A stretch of 35,799 nucleotides of DNA from CAZTJA01 sp964613745 (GCA_964613745.1 CAZTJA010000019.1:1-35799); one strand, 5' to 3'. Counted from the first letter of the stretch, positions 1 through 7,948 are shown. The notes: generated by a model from the sequence alone, not told the origin. Program-made: numbers and translations.

Positions 1-660
1 TTACGGGAGATAGCATTCCGGAGTATTGAGGGGGCATTCATTGCATTTCGGTTTTTTTCCACAGAAATTGTGTCCGACTGCAACGAACTGAGCATGGTAA
101 TCATTAAAGAGATTAACGTCTTCAGGTAAAGCGTTTTCGAATAAATCTCGAACATCATCGTAATCGGCTTTTTCGTGGATGAAACCATGCCTGTGAAGGA
201 CCCGCTTCGTGTATGCGTCGACAACGAAGATGGGCTTCTGGGCTGCATATAAAATTATGCTGTCGGCGGTCTCACGTCCGATACCATTGATGGACAAAAG
301 GTTTTTTCTCAGTTGCATCTTTTCAGGTTGGAAAAGGGACCCCAGTTTGCCGTCGTGTTTTTCGACGAGATACACAACGAAGTTCATGAGTCTGCGAGCT
401 TTGACGTTGTAATATCCGGCAGGCCGTATCATTTCTGCAACTTTGTCCAGGTCAGATCGGTAAAGCCTTACAGGATCCAGGCAATCCATGTTCTTCAGAT
501 TAGCTATGGCCTTGACGACATTCTTCCATGATGTGTTCTGGGTCAGGATGGCTCCGATGCACACTTCGAAGGGAGTTTCCGCAGGCCACCAATTACGGTG
601 TCCGAAATGTGTCAGGAGCTTGTCGTATAATGCCGGTATTTTTGTGAGTGTTTCGGACAA
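1..660 (-). CDS. Endonuclease III-like DNA glycosylase (MagIII/HP0602-like), Fe-S type
   Basis: Base-excision-repair glycosylase of the helix-hairpin-helix/GPD superfamily, 219 aa, full length. The HhH hairpin lies at about residues 121-136 with the core GIGRE. The catalytic Asp is D148 in VVDAYTKR. Four C-terminal cysteines, C200, C206, C209 and C216, form a [4Fe-4S] loop. The lysine that makes E. coli Nth a bifunctional glycosylase/AP-lyase (K120 in GVGRK) is Glu130 here, so the enzyme is predicted to be a monofunctional glycosylase, as in the alkyl-base MagIII subgroup. Cysteine spacing is C-X5-C-X2-C-X6-C, slightly different from Nth (X6, X2, X5). The start is TTG with only a weak AAGAGA upstream; no other in-frame start lies nearby. 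It has its own promoter at 744-771. Family assignment is firm; the substrate is inferred. Confidence 0.9.
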   Translation of the reverse strand: MSETLTKIPALYDKLLTHFGHRNWWPAETPFEVCIGAILTQNTSWKNVVKAIANLKNMDCLDPVRLYRSDLDKVAEMIRPAGYYNVKARRLMNFVVYLVEKHDGKLGSLFQPEKMQLRKNLLSINGIGRETADSIILYAAQKPIFVVDAYTKRVLHRHGFIHEKADYDDVRDLFENALPEDVNLFNDYHAQFVAVGHNFCGKKPKCNECPLNTPECYLP

Positions 661-743
661 TGATCTCTTTTGATTTAAGGGGTTTGCAGAGATGGGATAA
701 GCACTTTGAGACTAGTTGATTATTTTTCCTCCCCTATAATTCC

Positions 744-771
744 ATGATAACATTTCTGGGCAGGGAGTCAA
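744..771 (-). promoter_or_regulatory. Candidate sigma70 promoter for the endonuclease III-like gene
   Basis: On the minus strand, TTGACT (771-766), a 16-nt spacer and TATCAT (749-744). Each box matches the consensus in five of six positions. The predicted transcript start, near 737, leaves about 75 nt of leader before the TTG start. Confidence 0.45.
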
Positions 772-840
772 TGATTCGTTGGAAAACTCAATGAGATGCG
801 CTTCTGATGCGGAGTTCTGAAACTGCACATTTCGGCGGAG

Positions 841-864
841 AAAAAGCCGCCGAAATCCGGCGGC
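841..864 (-). terminator. Rho-independent terminator of etfBA
   Basis: Read on the minus strand: 7-bp GC stem (GCCGCCG/CGGCGGC), 5-nt loop, then five T residues. It begins about 30 nt after the etfA stop. A competing 10-bp hairpin uses the distal arm of the same stem (847-856 with 829-838). Confidence 0.8.
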
Positions 865-894
865 CTTGGGGTTCAAAGGAGTTGGATATGAACA

Positions 895-1878
895 CTATTC
901 TTTGAGAAGATCCTTGAGTTCCTTAGTCATTTCCGGAACCACTTTGAAGAGGTCTCCGACTATGCCGTAATTGGCTTTTGTGAAGATAGGAGCTTCAGTA
1001 TCTTTGTTGATGGCCACGATTACCTTGGAAGATCCCATACCGGCCAAGTGCTGGATTGAACCTGAGATTCCGCATGCAATGTAGAGGTTGGGGGTAACGG
1101 TTTTCCCTGTCTGCCCGACCTGATCCGAATGGGATCTCCAACCTGCGTCTACTGCCGCTCTGGATGCGCCAACGGTTGCTCTTGATCCGAAAATGGCCGC
1201 CATTTCTTCCAGCATTCCATAACCTTCGGGTCCACCCATACCGCGACCGCCGGATATGATGATTTCGGCTTCCGTCAGGTCAACTTTGCCGCTTGTATCA
1301 AGATTGAGATCCAGTGTCTTATATGTGCTGCGTGAAGTATCGGGTGAGAATGAAATTTTTTCGACTGCACCGGCTTTTGCATTTTCGGCTGTTTCCAGAA
1401 CGTTTGGTCGAGCCGTTGCGATCTGAGGAGACCCGCTCGCTTCCCATTCCGCATAACACTTACCGGCATACATGGGGCGTTTGCCCAAGAGTTTACCACC
1501 TTCGAGCTTGAAGGAAACACAGTCCGCCAATACTGCGGTTCCGAGTTTTGCGGCGGTTCTCGGTGCCAGATCCTTGCCCTGCATTGAATGACTGAGCAGG
1601 ACCACCTCGGGTTTGGTATCATTCACTACCTGTGCAAGAGCCTGTGCATAGTATTCCGAGTTGTACGTTTCAAGATCTCCGGAATCCACGACAAATACCT
1701 TGTCCACACCGTATTTACCAAGGTCTGCCGCAAATTGTTCGGCTGCGGATCCAATGACTAAAGCAGTGAGTTCACCACCCAGGGAGTCGGCAATTTTTCT
1801 GCCCTCGGATGCAAGTTCAAAGGCACTCTTTTTGATTTTTCCCGCCTTAATTTCCCCGTATATCAAAACATTCGCCAT
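895..1878 (-). CDS. etfA: Electron transfer flavoprotein alpha subunit
   Basis: FAD-carrying subunit of the EtfAB heterodimer, which takes electrons from acyl-CoA dehydrogenases and passes them to a membrane or soluble acceptor. At 327 aa it has normal length. The N-terminal Rossmann-like domain begins MANVLIYGEIKAGKI. The C-terminal FAD domain carries SGGRGMGG, GQTGKTVTPNLYIACGISG and the IVAINKDTEAPIF stretch typical of EtfA. The ATG is preceded by GGAGG at a spacing of about 10 nt. It lies 26 nt after the etfB stop and is co-transcribed with it. A strong terminator follows. No ETF:quinone oxidoreductase or FixC-like gene lies beside it, so the electron acceptor cannot be read from context. 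Its physiological donor is probably the acyl-CoA dehydrogenase at 11340-13199. Confidence 0.97.
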   Translation of the reverse strand: MANVLIYGEIKAGKIKKSAFELASEGRKIADSLGGELTALVIGSAAEQFAADLGKYGVDKVFVVDSGDLETYNSEYYAQALAQVVNDTKPEVVLLSHSMQGKDLAPRTAAKLGTAVLADCVSFKLEGGKLLGKRPMYAGKCYAEWEASGSPQIATARPNVLETAENAKAGAVEKISFSPDTSRSTYKTLDLNLDTSGKVDLTEAEIIISGGRGMGGPEGYGMLEEMAAIFGSRATVGASRAAVDAGWRSHSDQVGQTGKTVTPNLYIACGISGSIQHLAGMGSSKVIVAINKDTEAPIFTKANYGIVGDLFKVVPEMTKELKDLLKE

Positions 1879-1904
1879 GATAAAAGTTCCTCCGTTTCAA
1901 TCCG

Positions 1905-2684
1905 TCAAATAACTTTAGCTTCGTTCCTAAGCGCCTGAACGACTGTTTTCGCTGCATCCGCCGGTTCCAGACCTTCGAGCTTCTGTCCTGCCTGCCGTTC
2001 GGGGGGCATACTGTAGCTTTTCGCAGAGATCTTGGGTTCAACACTAATGCCGAGATCGCCAACGGTTTTCTTGTCGATCGGTTTTTTCTTGGCTTTCATA
2101 ATTCCGGGTAAAGATGCATACCGAGGTTCGTTGAGACCCTTCTGGGAGGTAAGAACACATGGCAGGCTCACTTCGACGGTTTCTTTTCCGCCTTCAATGT
2201 CTCTTTCCACGGTGGCGGTCTTTTTATCATCGGACACGGTGACTTTCGTGACCAGGGTTACCTGGGGAAGTTTGAGCAATTCGGCGAGGATGGCACCGGC
2301 TTCACCGAAGTCATCGTCAATTGCACGGTGTCCGCAGAAAATGAGGTCGTATTCCAAATTGGAAACTGCAGCGGCAAGGGCCTGGGCTATCATGTACGGG
2401 TCGCCTTCGTTGACTGCGGGATCATTGATATGAATGCCCTTGTCGGCTCCCATGGCAAGCGCGGTACGAATGGCTTCGGTCACGCGGTCGGGTCCGACGC
2501 CAATGATTTGAACGTCACCGGCTTTGAATTTTTCTTTTTGTTTGAGAGCTTCTTCTACACTGAATTCATCGTAAGGGTTGATGACATATTTGATCCCGTC
2601 CGTAACAATTCCAGTTCCATCGGGTTTCACTTTGATCTGGGTTTCCGTATCAGGAACCTGTTTCAAACATACGAGAGATTTCAA
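1905..2684 (-). CDS. etfB: Electron transfer flavoprotein beta subunit
   Basis: AMP-binding partner of EtfA, 259 aa. It opens with MKSLVCLKQVPDTETQIKVK, the usual EtfB N-terminus, and holds the conserved NPYDEFSVEEAL, CGHRAIDDDFGEAG and LPCVLTSQKGLNEPRY segments. The start codon is TTG, placed by a strong Shine-Dalgarno (AAAGGAGG, 7-8 nt upstream). First gene of the etfBA operon, with a leader of about 145 nt running from a near-consensus promoter whose -35 lies inside a palindrome. The DDDFGEAG region resembles classical rather than clearly bifurcating ETFs, but bifurcation cannot be judged from this alone. Confidence 0.97.
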   Translation of the reverse strand: MKSLVCLKQVPDTETQIKVKPDGTGIVTDGIKYVINPYDEFSVEEALKQKEKFKAGDVQIIGVGPDRVTEAIRTALAMGADKGIHINDPAVNEGDPYMIAQALAAAVSNLEYDLIFCGHRAIDDDFGEAGAILAELLKLPQVTLVTKVTVSDDKKTATVERDIEGGKETVEVSLPCVLTSQKGLNEPRYASLPGIMKAKKKPIDKKTVGDLGISVEPKISAKSYSMPPERQAGQKLEGLEPADAAKTVVQALRNEAKVI

Positions 2685-2836
2685 GGAAAATCCTCCTTTC
2701 GATTATGTCCGTGTCAAGAACAGCGGTACCTTAGTGCGATGATTGAATTTGTCGGCAACGGAAGACGTTAATTGAATTCCGGGCAACAGTTCTTTGGGTA
2801 TACTCTATTAAAATAAACCTTTAATTAAACTACTGG

Positions 2837-2865
2837 ATTTTAGATGTGCTTGACATGTGTGTCAA
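2837..2865 (-). promoter_or_regulatory. Near-consensus sigma70 promoter of etfBA
   Basis: On the minus strand, TTGACA (2865-2860), a 17-nt spacer and TAAAAT (2842-2837). This is a perfect -35, optimal spacing and a five-of-six -10. The predicted start near 2830 gives a leader of about 145 nt before etfB. The -35 box is the right half of the palindrome at 2849-2866, so a bound regulator would block RNA polymerase. Confidence 0.7.
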
Positions 2866-2866
2866 G
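2849..2866. promoter_or_regulatory. Operator-like inverted repeat over the etfBA -35 box
   Basis: CTTGACATGTGTGTCAAG: perfect 7-bp arms (CTTGACA/TGTCAAG) around a 4-nt centre. It overlaps the etfBA -35 box, a typical repressor position. Fourteen of the sixteen central bases recur upstream of the beta-oxidation operon at 13378-13393. The binding protein is not encoded in the window as far as can be seen. Confidence 0.6.
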
Positions 2867-2980
2867 GAAAATATACGGATTTGCAATGAAAACCAAACCA
2901 GTAATTACAATTGTTTACGTCAAGAATTTCTAATGTGATCTAATGAAAAGTTCTGAGGGGTGAAAGGGCGGGAGGTTACC

Positions 2981-3001
2981 AAGGGGAGCTTTGCTCCCCT
3001 T
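2981..3001 (-). terminator. Terminator-like hairpin after the NAGPA-like gene
   Basis: Perfect 9-bp stem (AAGGGGAGC/GCTCCCCTT) with a 3-nt loop, starting about 10 nt after the stop of the 3011-4150 gene. On the minus strand the U-tract is short (TT inside the stem), so termination may be partial. The rest of 2685-3010 holds the etfBA promoter and operator and no gene. Confidence 0.55.
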
Positions 3002-3010
3002 TTGATTAAC

Positions 3011-4150
3011 TTATTTTCTGCTGCTCAAAAGTAACCCGGCTGCATCATCCCTGAAGAAGAAAGCGAAGAAATCCTTGGTGTAAGCGTCATCGTAGCGCTT
3101 TAAAGTGTACTTCGATTGCTCGGGGGAGAGCCTTTCTTTTGTGATGAGATTGCCGGAGGCATCTCTCACGTAAAGGTTTCCCACAATATTGTGAGGATTT
3201 GCATCAGCGTGCATGCCTCTTTCACAACCGGCGAGAACCAGGGCCTTGGCCATATCTTTACTGCCGATATGATGTCCTATGGCAAACACGAGATTACCGT
3301 CTTTTCGAATTCCAAATGCGCTTCGGTGAGCAACGTACCAGAAGTGTTTTCCATCCAGGTTCTTGCCGCCGCCGCCAAGGAGAAAACCGAGACCGATTTC
3401 GGAGTCTTCAAGTTTGCCGTTGCGCAGCACGGATTGAACCACGGTGCCGTTCTTGACGATAAGGTGTCTGAGCTGTCTGGCATCTCTAACCATCTGAATG
3501 GGAATGTCCGGACCCCATTCCTGTATGTCGGTTGATCCGTCCTTGTATACAATCAGAGTCGCCATACCCTCGACCATCGGATACAAGGCTTTGCCTCGAA
3601 ATATTGCACCGGCTCCCTTTGAATGCCGTTGCATCCACATGGCGTTTGTAACCGCGAGAATGCGATTACGCATTTCGGGTTCTACTTCCGATGAGGCCAT
3701 TGGCGCTGCAGGTTCTTGTGAGCCGACGTAGTACTGCATGAAGGTCTTTTTCATATCAATGACCATCATGTAAACGACGGCATTCGGAAAATCTACGCTG
3801 GGGCGATAAAAAGTCCTGAAAATAAGAGGTCTGCCCTGGGAATCCCTTGGAGATCCGGAAGAATCCCAGATGCCCTCACCGGGCATTCCCGGAGTAGTAT
3901 AAAGCGGCTTGATGTTCTCAAGACGGATAGGCTCGGTTTCGAGCTTGGAAAGATCTTTGCCTGATTTGGGCAAAGATGCCGTTTCCGTTTCATCGCCTTT
4001 AAGGGTTTTGCCACCCTTTGCTTTAGCTAAGGAGCGTGCTTCCGCCAAGAGTAGCTGTTGATCCGTGCCTTTTTCATCCTGAAAAGCGCCGGAAATCGAC
4101 GATGAAAAGACAAATACAAGTGCGACGGTCCAAAGCAGAACGGTACGCAA
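3011..4150 (-). CDS. Secreted phosphodiester glycosidase-like (NAGPA/DUF2233-type) protein
   Basis: 379 aa with an N-terminal signal peptide (hydrophobic LLWTVALVFVFSS, likely cleaved after SGA). A charged, lysine-rich linker covers about residues 25-70. From about residue 120 the pattern follows the NAGPA fold: an early AVTNAMW block, GMATLIVYKDGSTDIQEWG, a DARQLRHLIVKNG segment, SAFGIRKDGNLVFAIG and a final KALVLAGCERGMHADANPHN. The family's usual LDGG(G)S ending is replaced by MHADANPH, so the active site may differ or be lost. The start is TTG with AGGGGA upstream. It stands alone, with its own upstream inverted repeat at 4204-4222 and a hairpin downstream. The role is unknown; envelope glycan modification is only a guess. 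The family assignment comes from recalled motif pattern, not from a search. Confidence 0.55.
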   Translation of the reverse strand: MRTVLLWTVALVFVFSSSISGAFQDEKGTDQQLLLAEARSLAKAKGGKTLKGDETETASLPKSGKDLSKLETEPIRLENIKPLYTTPGMPGEGIWDSSGSPRDSQGRPLIFRTFYRPSVDFPNAVVYMMVIDMKKTFMQYYVGSQEPAAPMASSEVEPEMRNRILAVTNAMWMQRHSKGAGAIFRGKALYPMVEGMATLIVYKDGSTDIQEWGPDIPIQMVRDARQLRHLIVKNGTVVQSVLRNGKLEDSEIGLGFLLGGGGKNLDGKHFWYVAHRSAFGIRKDGNLVFAIGHHIGSKDMAKALVLAGCERGMHADANPHNIVGNLYVRDASGNLITKERLSPEQSKYTLKRYDDAYTKDFFAFFFRDDAAGLLLSSRK

Positions 4151-4203
4151 TTATCCATCCCCTATTTCAACACTTATTTAGATATCCTTCGCAGGATTAG
4201 ATC

Positions 4204-4222
4204 GTATAAATGTTGTTTATAC
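4204..4222. promoter_or_regulatory. Inverted repeat upstream of the NAGPA-like gene
   Basis: GTATAAATGTTGTTTATAC: perfect 7-bp arms with a 5-nt spacer, about 55 nt upstream of the TTG start at 4150. The size and symmetry fit a dimeric regulator site, or it may be a promoter-region coincidence in AT-rich DNA. Confidence 0.35.
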
Positions 4223-4299
4223 TCCAAAATACGATAAATTTCAATTAGAATGAGGCATGAGGAGTAATTAGCTAATGAAAACAGCGGGGGAGATGGTTA

Positions 4300-5115
4300 T
4301 CATACATTAAAGTGTGACATTATTGTTTCTAAAACAGCTCCGGATATGGTTCTGCCTTTGTCCGATATGGTATCGCAGTATTCAATTCGACCTCTCGGAT
4401 CAATATCACCGATCTTAAGATTCGGTGTAACTTCAACTCCATCCCGTATCAATCCTCGGATTACTCCTGATAGAGGGGCCCTCACGAGCGTCGAATCGAC
4501 GTGACCTACCACATCTCCTTTTTCAACGGAATCTCCGATCACTCGAAGCGAAAAGAATGTTCCAGCTCCCGGGGATCTCACAATACGCAGGCGAGACTGT
4601 CCCGCGATTTCACCGGGAATGCCGGTGTCCGCCTGGGCGGAACCCGTATCGATGATGCGGCCCAAATCATGGCCTCGATTTGTTTCTATGACGAAATGAA
4701 CGTCGCGGCCGGCAAAGAATCCAGGACCTAGCGCAATTACGAGTTCGGCCATGTCCAATCTTGTACCGAGATTCATTTTGGCCATCATCGCGTCTATGAG
4801 GATATGGGGCCGGTATTCCTCTTGATCCAGTATCGAGAGTTCGGGATCTACCGTCACGGCAATCTTCTTATTAGCCCAGATATCGTTCAATTCTGCCGAA
4901 TTTGCAGTAAGTTTGGCTTCTACACTTTCCACACAAACTAAGTCTTCGTAAACGGCTTCAGAAAAACAGACCCTCCTTCGTATTGCCAGAGGCTTTTCTC
5001 TTTCCGTCATGACGATTCGCTTAAGACCGCTTGCGAAAAGACGATGAGCCGTTGCGCTGGCCAATTCGCCTGCGCCCCGAATGATTATGTTCAATTGGGA
5101 TAAGTTGTGAGCCAT
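4300..5115 (-). CDS. yqeB: Selenium-dependent molybdenum hydroxylase maturation protein YqeB-like
   Basis: 271 aa matching the EF2563/YqeB family linked to maturation of selenium-dependent molybdenum hydroxylases. The N-terminus has a Rossmann-like IIIRGAGELASATAHRLFASG nucleotide-binding loop followed by a basic ERE-KPLAIRR stretch. The middle holds DPELSILDQEEYRPHILIDAMMAK and VIALGPGFFAGRDVHFVIETNRGH. The C-terminal half reads like a biotinyl/lipoyl-type fold, with the VEKGDVVG and VRAPLSGVIRGLI segments. The ATG is 5 nt after the thioredoxin-gene stop, so it is probably the last gene of a priA-trx-yqeB transcription unit. No molybdenum hydroxylase, selenophosphate synthetase or other member of that system lies in the window, so its clients are elsewhere. 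Family confidence is good; the biochemical function of YqeB itself is poorly known. Confidence 0.8.
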   Translation of the reverse strand: MAHNLSQLNIIIRGAGELASATAHRLFASGLKRIVMTEREKPLAIRRRVCFSEAVYEDLVCVESVEAKLTANSAELNDIWANKKIAVTVDPELSILDQEEYRPHILIDAMMAKMNLGTRLDMAELVIALGPGFFAGRDVHFVIETNRGHDLGRIIDTGSAQADTGIPGEIAGQSRLRIVRSPGAGTFFSLRVIGDSVEKGDVVGHVDSTLVRAPLSGVIRGLIRDGVEVTPNLKIGDIDPRGRIEYCDTISDKGRTISGAVLETIMSHFNV

Positions 5116-5120
5116 AGAAC

Positions 5121-5558
5121 CTATGCGCCGTTTTCCTGAAGAGCTTTGATTATGGTTTCTTTTGGTACGACGCCATGGAAAACGGATTTGATTTCGCCGT
5201 CTTTGATGATGTAGACGGCGGGAATTTTGGTTACACCGAACTTTCGTCCGATTAGATTCCTGTCGGTATCAACTTTACCTATGATTGCGCGCCCTTTGAG
5301 GTCCTTAGCCACTTCGTTAAGCACGGGATCCAGCATCTTGCAGGGAAAGCACCAGTCAGCATAAAAATCAACCAGTATAGGATGGGTTTTGGATGCTTCG
5401 ACTACCTCTTTTTCAAAGTTTTCATCGCTGAACTGTTTCAATTCTGCCGAAACTGCCGTATCGCCGGCGGATTTTTGGTATGCGGACCATACAACTATAA
5501 TTCCGCCTATTAAGGCACAGGCGGTTATAGTTGCAACAATCAGGGCTGTTTTCCTCAT
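5121..5558 (-). CDS. Membrane-anchored thioredoxin-like protein
   Basis: 145 aa. An N-terminal transmembrane helix or uncleaved signal (about residues 5-25) precedes a short linker and a thioredoxin fold. The redox motif is WCFPC (W69, C70, C73), and the conserved cis-proline sits in VTKIPAVYII. The CFPC pair differs from CGPC of cytosolic thioredoxin and is common in extracytoplasmic thioredoxin-like reductases, so a role in disulfide reduction or cytochrome c/DsbD-type thiol transfer outside the cytoplasm is inferred. The ATG follows TGGAGGG. It lies 63 nt after priA and 5 nt before yqeB, both on the same strand. Confidence 0.88.
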   Translation of the reverse strand: MRKTALIVATITACALIGGIIVVWSAYQKSAGDTAVSAELKQFSDENFEKEVVEASKTHPILVDFYADWCFPCKMLDPVLNEVAKDLKGRAIIGKVDTDRNLIGRKFGVTKIPAVYIIKDGEIKSVFHGVVPKETIIKALQENGA

Positions 5559-5621
5559 TTTCCCTCCAAGACTATTGTTACCCTACATTGTACAGCAGAA
5601 TTCATAAATGGAAAGCATCGG

Positions 5622-7823
5622 TCACATGAGATCCACCGGGTCGACATCGAGCGTGATTTTGAGACCGCTCGCTTCCATAATCCCCTGAGATAATAGATGG
5701 GCCGCCGCCTGCCTTAAAAGCATCCGGTCGGTAGATTTGAGGAGAAGCTGCCTTCTGTGCTTGCCCAACTTCATCTTCCTGGGAGCAGGTGCCGGCCCAA
5801 GTACGTGAATACCCGGGTGCTCCTGTTTCCAGGTTCGCACCGCTCTACCAATCTCGACGGCCTTGTCTTCGACGCGTTTTTCGGAATTCCCTTCCACTCG
5901 GATGCAGATGAGTCTTCCGAAGGGCGGATATGTAAGTTCCATCCGGATTGAGGACTCCAGTTTGAAGAAGGCTTCGTAGTCATGTTGAGCGGCAAGCCTT
6001 ATTGCGTCATGTTCGGGATCGAATGTCTGAATCAGGACAATTCCGGAATCGGTTTCCCTACCGGTTCGGCCCGCAACTTGGGCGAGTAGTTGGAAGGTCC
6101 GCTCGGATGCACGAAAATCCGGATAATGGAGCGAGAGATCCCCGCATAGTACACCCACGAACCCGATGCCGGGAAAATCGTGACCCTTAACGATCATCTG
6201 GGTTCCGGTCAGGATATCGATTTCTTTTTGTTTGAAGCGTTCCAGTATTGATTCAAGCTCTCCTCGTTTTCGGGTCGAGTCTCTGTCAAGCCTAGCTATT
6301 CGGGCATCAGGAAAGAGCCTGACGAGCTCTCCTTCGACCTTTTCCGTTCCAATACCGCCGAAGAGCAATCTTGCATCGGCGCAGTTCGGGCAGGACTTTG
6401 GAGTCTGGGTAGCAAAGCCGCATATATGGCACTTGAGGTGACTGTCTTTCTTGTGGTGGGTCAAACTGATATCGCAATTTGGGCATTTGAATACATGACC
6501 ACAGGATCGGCATTGAGCATACGTATCGAACCCGCGACGGTTGAGGAAAATGACGGCCTGGTTTCCTGATTTCAGAGTTTCATCGAGCCGGTTCACGATT
6601 TTAGGAGTGAAATAGGTAAATTTTCTGGGGGCTTCTGTTTTCAAATCGACCAGTTCGACCTTCGGCAGTCCTCCGCCATGAACGCGGGTCGGCATATCTA
6701 TTCGTTTGTATTTCCCCTCGGATGCGTTGATGAAGCTTTCGAAGCTGGGTGTGGCGCTCCCGAGAATAACGACGGATTGCATCTGTTTTGCTCTGACCAC
6801 AGCCAGATCGCGAGCGTTGTAGCAGCACGAATCCTCCTGTTTGTACGAAGGATCGTGTTCTTCATCCACTACAATGAGGCCCAGGTCATTGAAGGGGAGA
6901 AATATTCCCGAACGTGCGGCCACTGCGATTTTAGTTTCTCCCGAAACAACCGCCTTCCACTCTCTCAATCGTTGCGACTGGGTCAGCCCGCTATGGTATA
7001 CGCCGACTCCGTTCCCGAACCTGCCTACAAACCGGCCGACAAGCTGGGGAGTTAATGCAATTTCGGGCACAAGCACGAGTGCCCGCCTACCGAGCTGAAT
7101 TACCTGCGAAATCAGTCGCAGGTATACTTCGGTTTTTCCGGATCCCGTTACCCCAAACAGAAGGTAGGGACTAAATTTTTTGGGCGACAATTCCTGAGAG
7201 ATTGTTTGTACGGCATTTGCTTGTTCCGAGGTCAATTCAGGCAAGGGTGTTTGAACCGAGGTTGTAACGGGTTTAGGTTCAGAGGTTTTGGGTGAACGCT
7301 CGGGAGTGATACGCTCCTGGACGACCAGAAAACCTTTTGCTACTGCCTGTTTCAAAGCTTCTGTTCCGATCAACGAGGATACGTGTTGATGCAATGCGGA
7401 GCCGGATCGGAAGATTCGGTTGGCTCGGTTTCCAAATGTCTCTTGTGCCCAGGCCTTACCATCTTCCGTGAGGACCACCCATTTCTTTGCCTTTTTATCG
7501 GAACCGGCAGGCAGAGCGGTTTTGAATACCAGACCATTTGGAAGAAAGTAGTAATCGGCGGCCCAGGTCACGAAATCCCAGAATTCTTGAGAAAAATAAG
7601 AGGGTTCGTCGGAGACTGCGATGATCGATTTGATTTCAATATCAGGTGAGGGACGGCAATTCAGATCTACAACAAAGCCGGAAACGATTCTCTTGCCGAA
7701 AGGCACGGTGACACGTTTGCCGTATTCAATTTTTTGATTGAATTCCGGTGGAACGCTATAGGTGAATGGGCCATGCAGAGGCAGGGTTACGGCCACATTG
7801 ACGTACATTTCTGGAGAAGCCAT
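5622..7823 (-). CDS. priA: Primosomal protein N' (replication restart helicase PriA)
   Basis: Superfamily 2 3'-5' helicase that recognises stalled forks and loads the replicative helicase; 733 aa, full length. The N-terminal 3' DNA-binding domain occupies about residues 5-105. Walker A is GVTGSGKT (224-231) and the DEEH box is at 320-323. The helicase core is interrupted by the family's cysteine-rich zinc domain (CRSCGHVFKCPNC, then CHICG and CPNC). Motif VI contains QVAGRTGR. ATG start. It follows the beta-oxidation operon after 125 nt containing a stable hairpin and precedes the thioredoxin gene by 63 nt. Nothing unusual in the motifs. Confidence 0.97.
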   Translation of the reverse strand: MASPEMYVNVAVTLPLHGPFTYSVPPEFNQKIEYGKRVTVPFGKRIVSGFVVDLNCRPSPDIEIKSIIAVSDEPSYFSQEFWDFVTWAADYYFLPNGLVFKTALPAGSDKKAKKWVVLTEDGKAWAQETFGNRANRIFRSGSALHQHVSSLIGTEALKQAVAKGFLVVQERITPERSPKTSEPKPVTTSVQTPLPELTSEQANAVQTISQELSPKKFSPYLLFGVTGSGKTEVYLRLISQVIQLGRRALVLVPEIALTPQLVGRFVGRFGNGVGVYHSGLTQSQRLREWKAVVSGETKIAVAARSGIFLPFNDLGLIVVDEEHDPSYKQEDSCCYNARDLAVVRAKQMQSVVILGSATPSFESFINASEGKYKRIDMPTRVHGGGLPKVELVDLKTEAPRKFTYFTPKIVNRLDETLKSGNQAVIFLNRRGFDTYAQCRSCGHVFKCPNCDISLTHHKKDSHLKCHICGFATQTPKSCPNCADARLLFGGIGTEKVEGELVRLFPDARIARLDRDSTRKRGELESILERFKQKEIDILTGTQMIVKGHDFPGIGFVGVLCGDLSLHYPDFRASERTFQLLAQVAGRTGRETDSGIVLIQTFDPEHDAIRLAAQHDYEAFFKLESSIRMELTYPPFGRLICIRVEGNSEKRVEDKAVEIGRAVRTWKQEHPGIHVLGPAPAPRKMKLGKHRRQLLLKSTDRMLLRQAAAHLLSQGIMEASGLKITLDVDPVDLM

Positions 7824-7912
7824 TGGGTGTTCTTGAGCCTAAGAATTAGTCCGAGTCACTTGCGGGTAATAGCATTTCGGTGAAATTTGGAAAAGGTCTT
7901 TGGGAGGATGGG

Positions 7913-7940
7913 ATGAGGAAATCCCGCGGGACTTCCTCAT
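7913..7940 (-). other. Stable hairpin after the beta-oxidation operon
   Basis: Arms ATGAGGAA/TTCCTCAT enclose the self-complementary TCCCGCGGGA. In minus-strand RNA the single non-Watson-Crick position is a G-U pair, so the stem is effectively continuous. It starts 8 nt after the fadB stop. No U-tract follows on the minus strand, so it may act as an mRNA 3'-end stabiliser rather than an intrinsic terminator, leaving read-through into priA possible. Confidence 0.45.
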
Positions 7941-7948
7941 TGGTGTCA

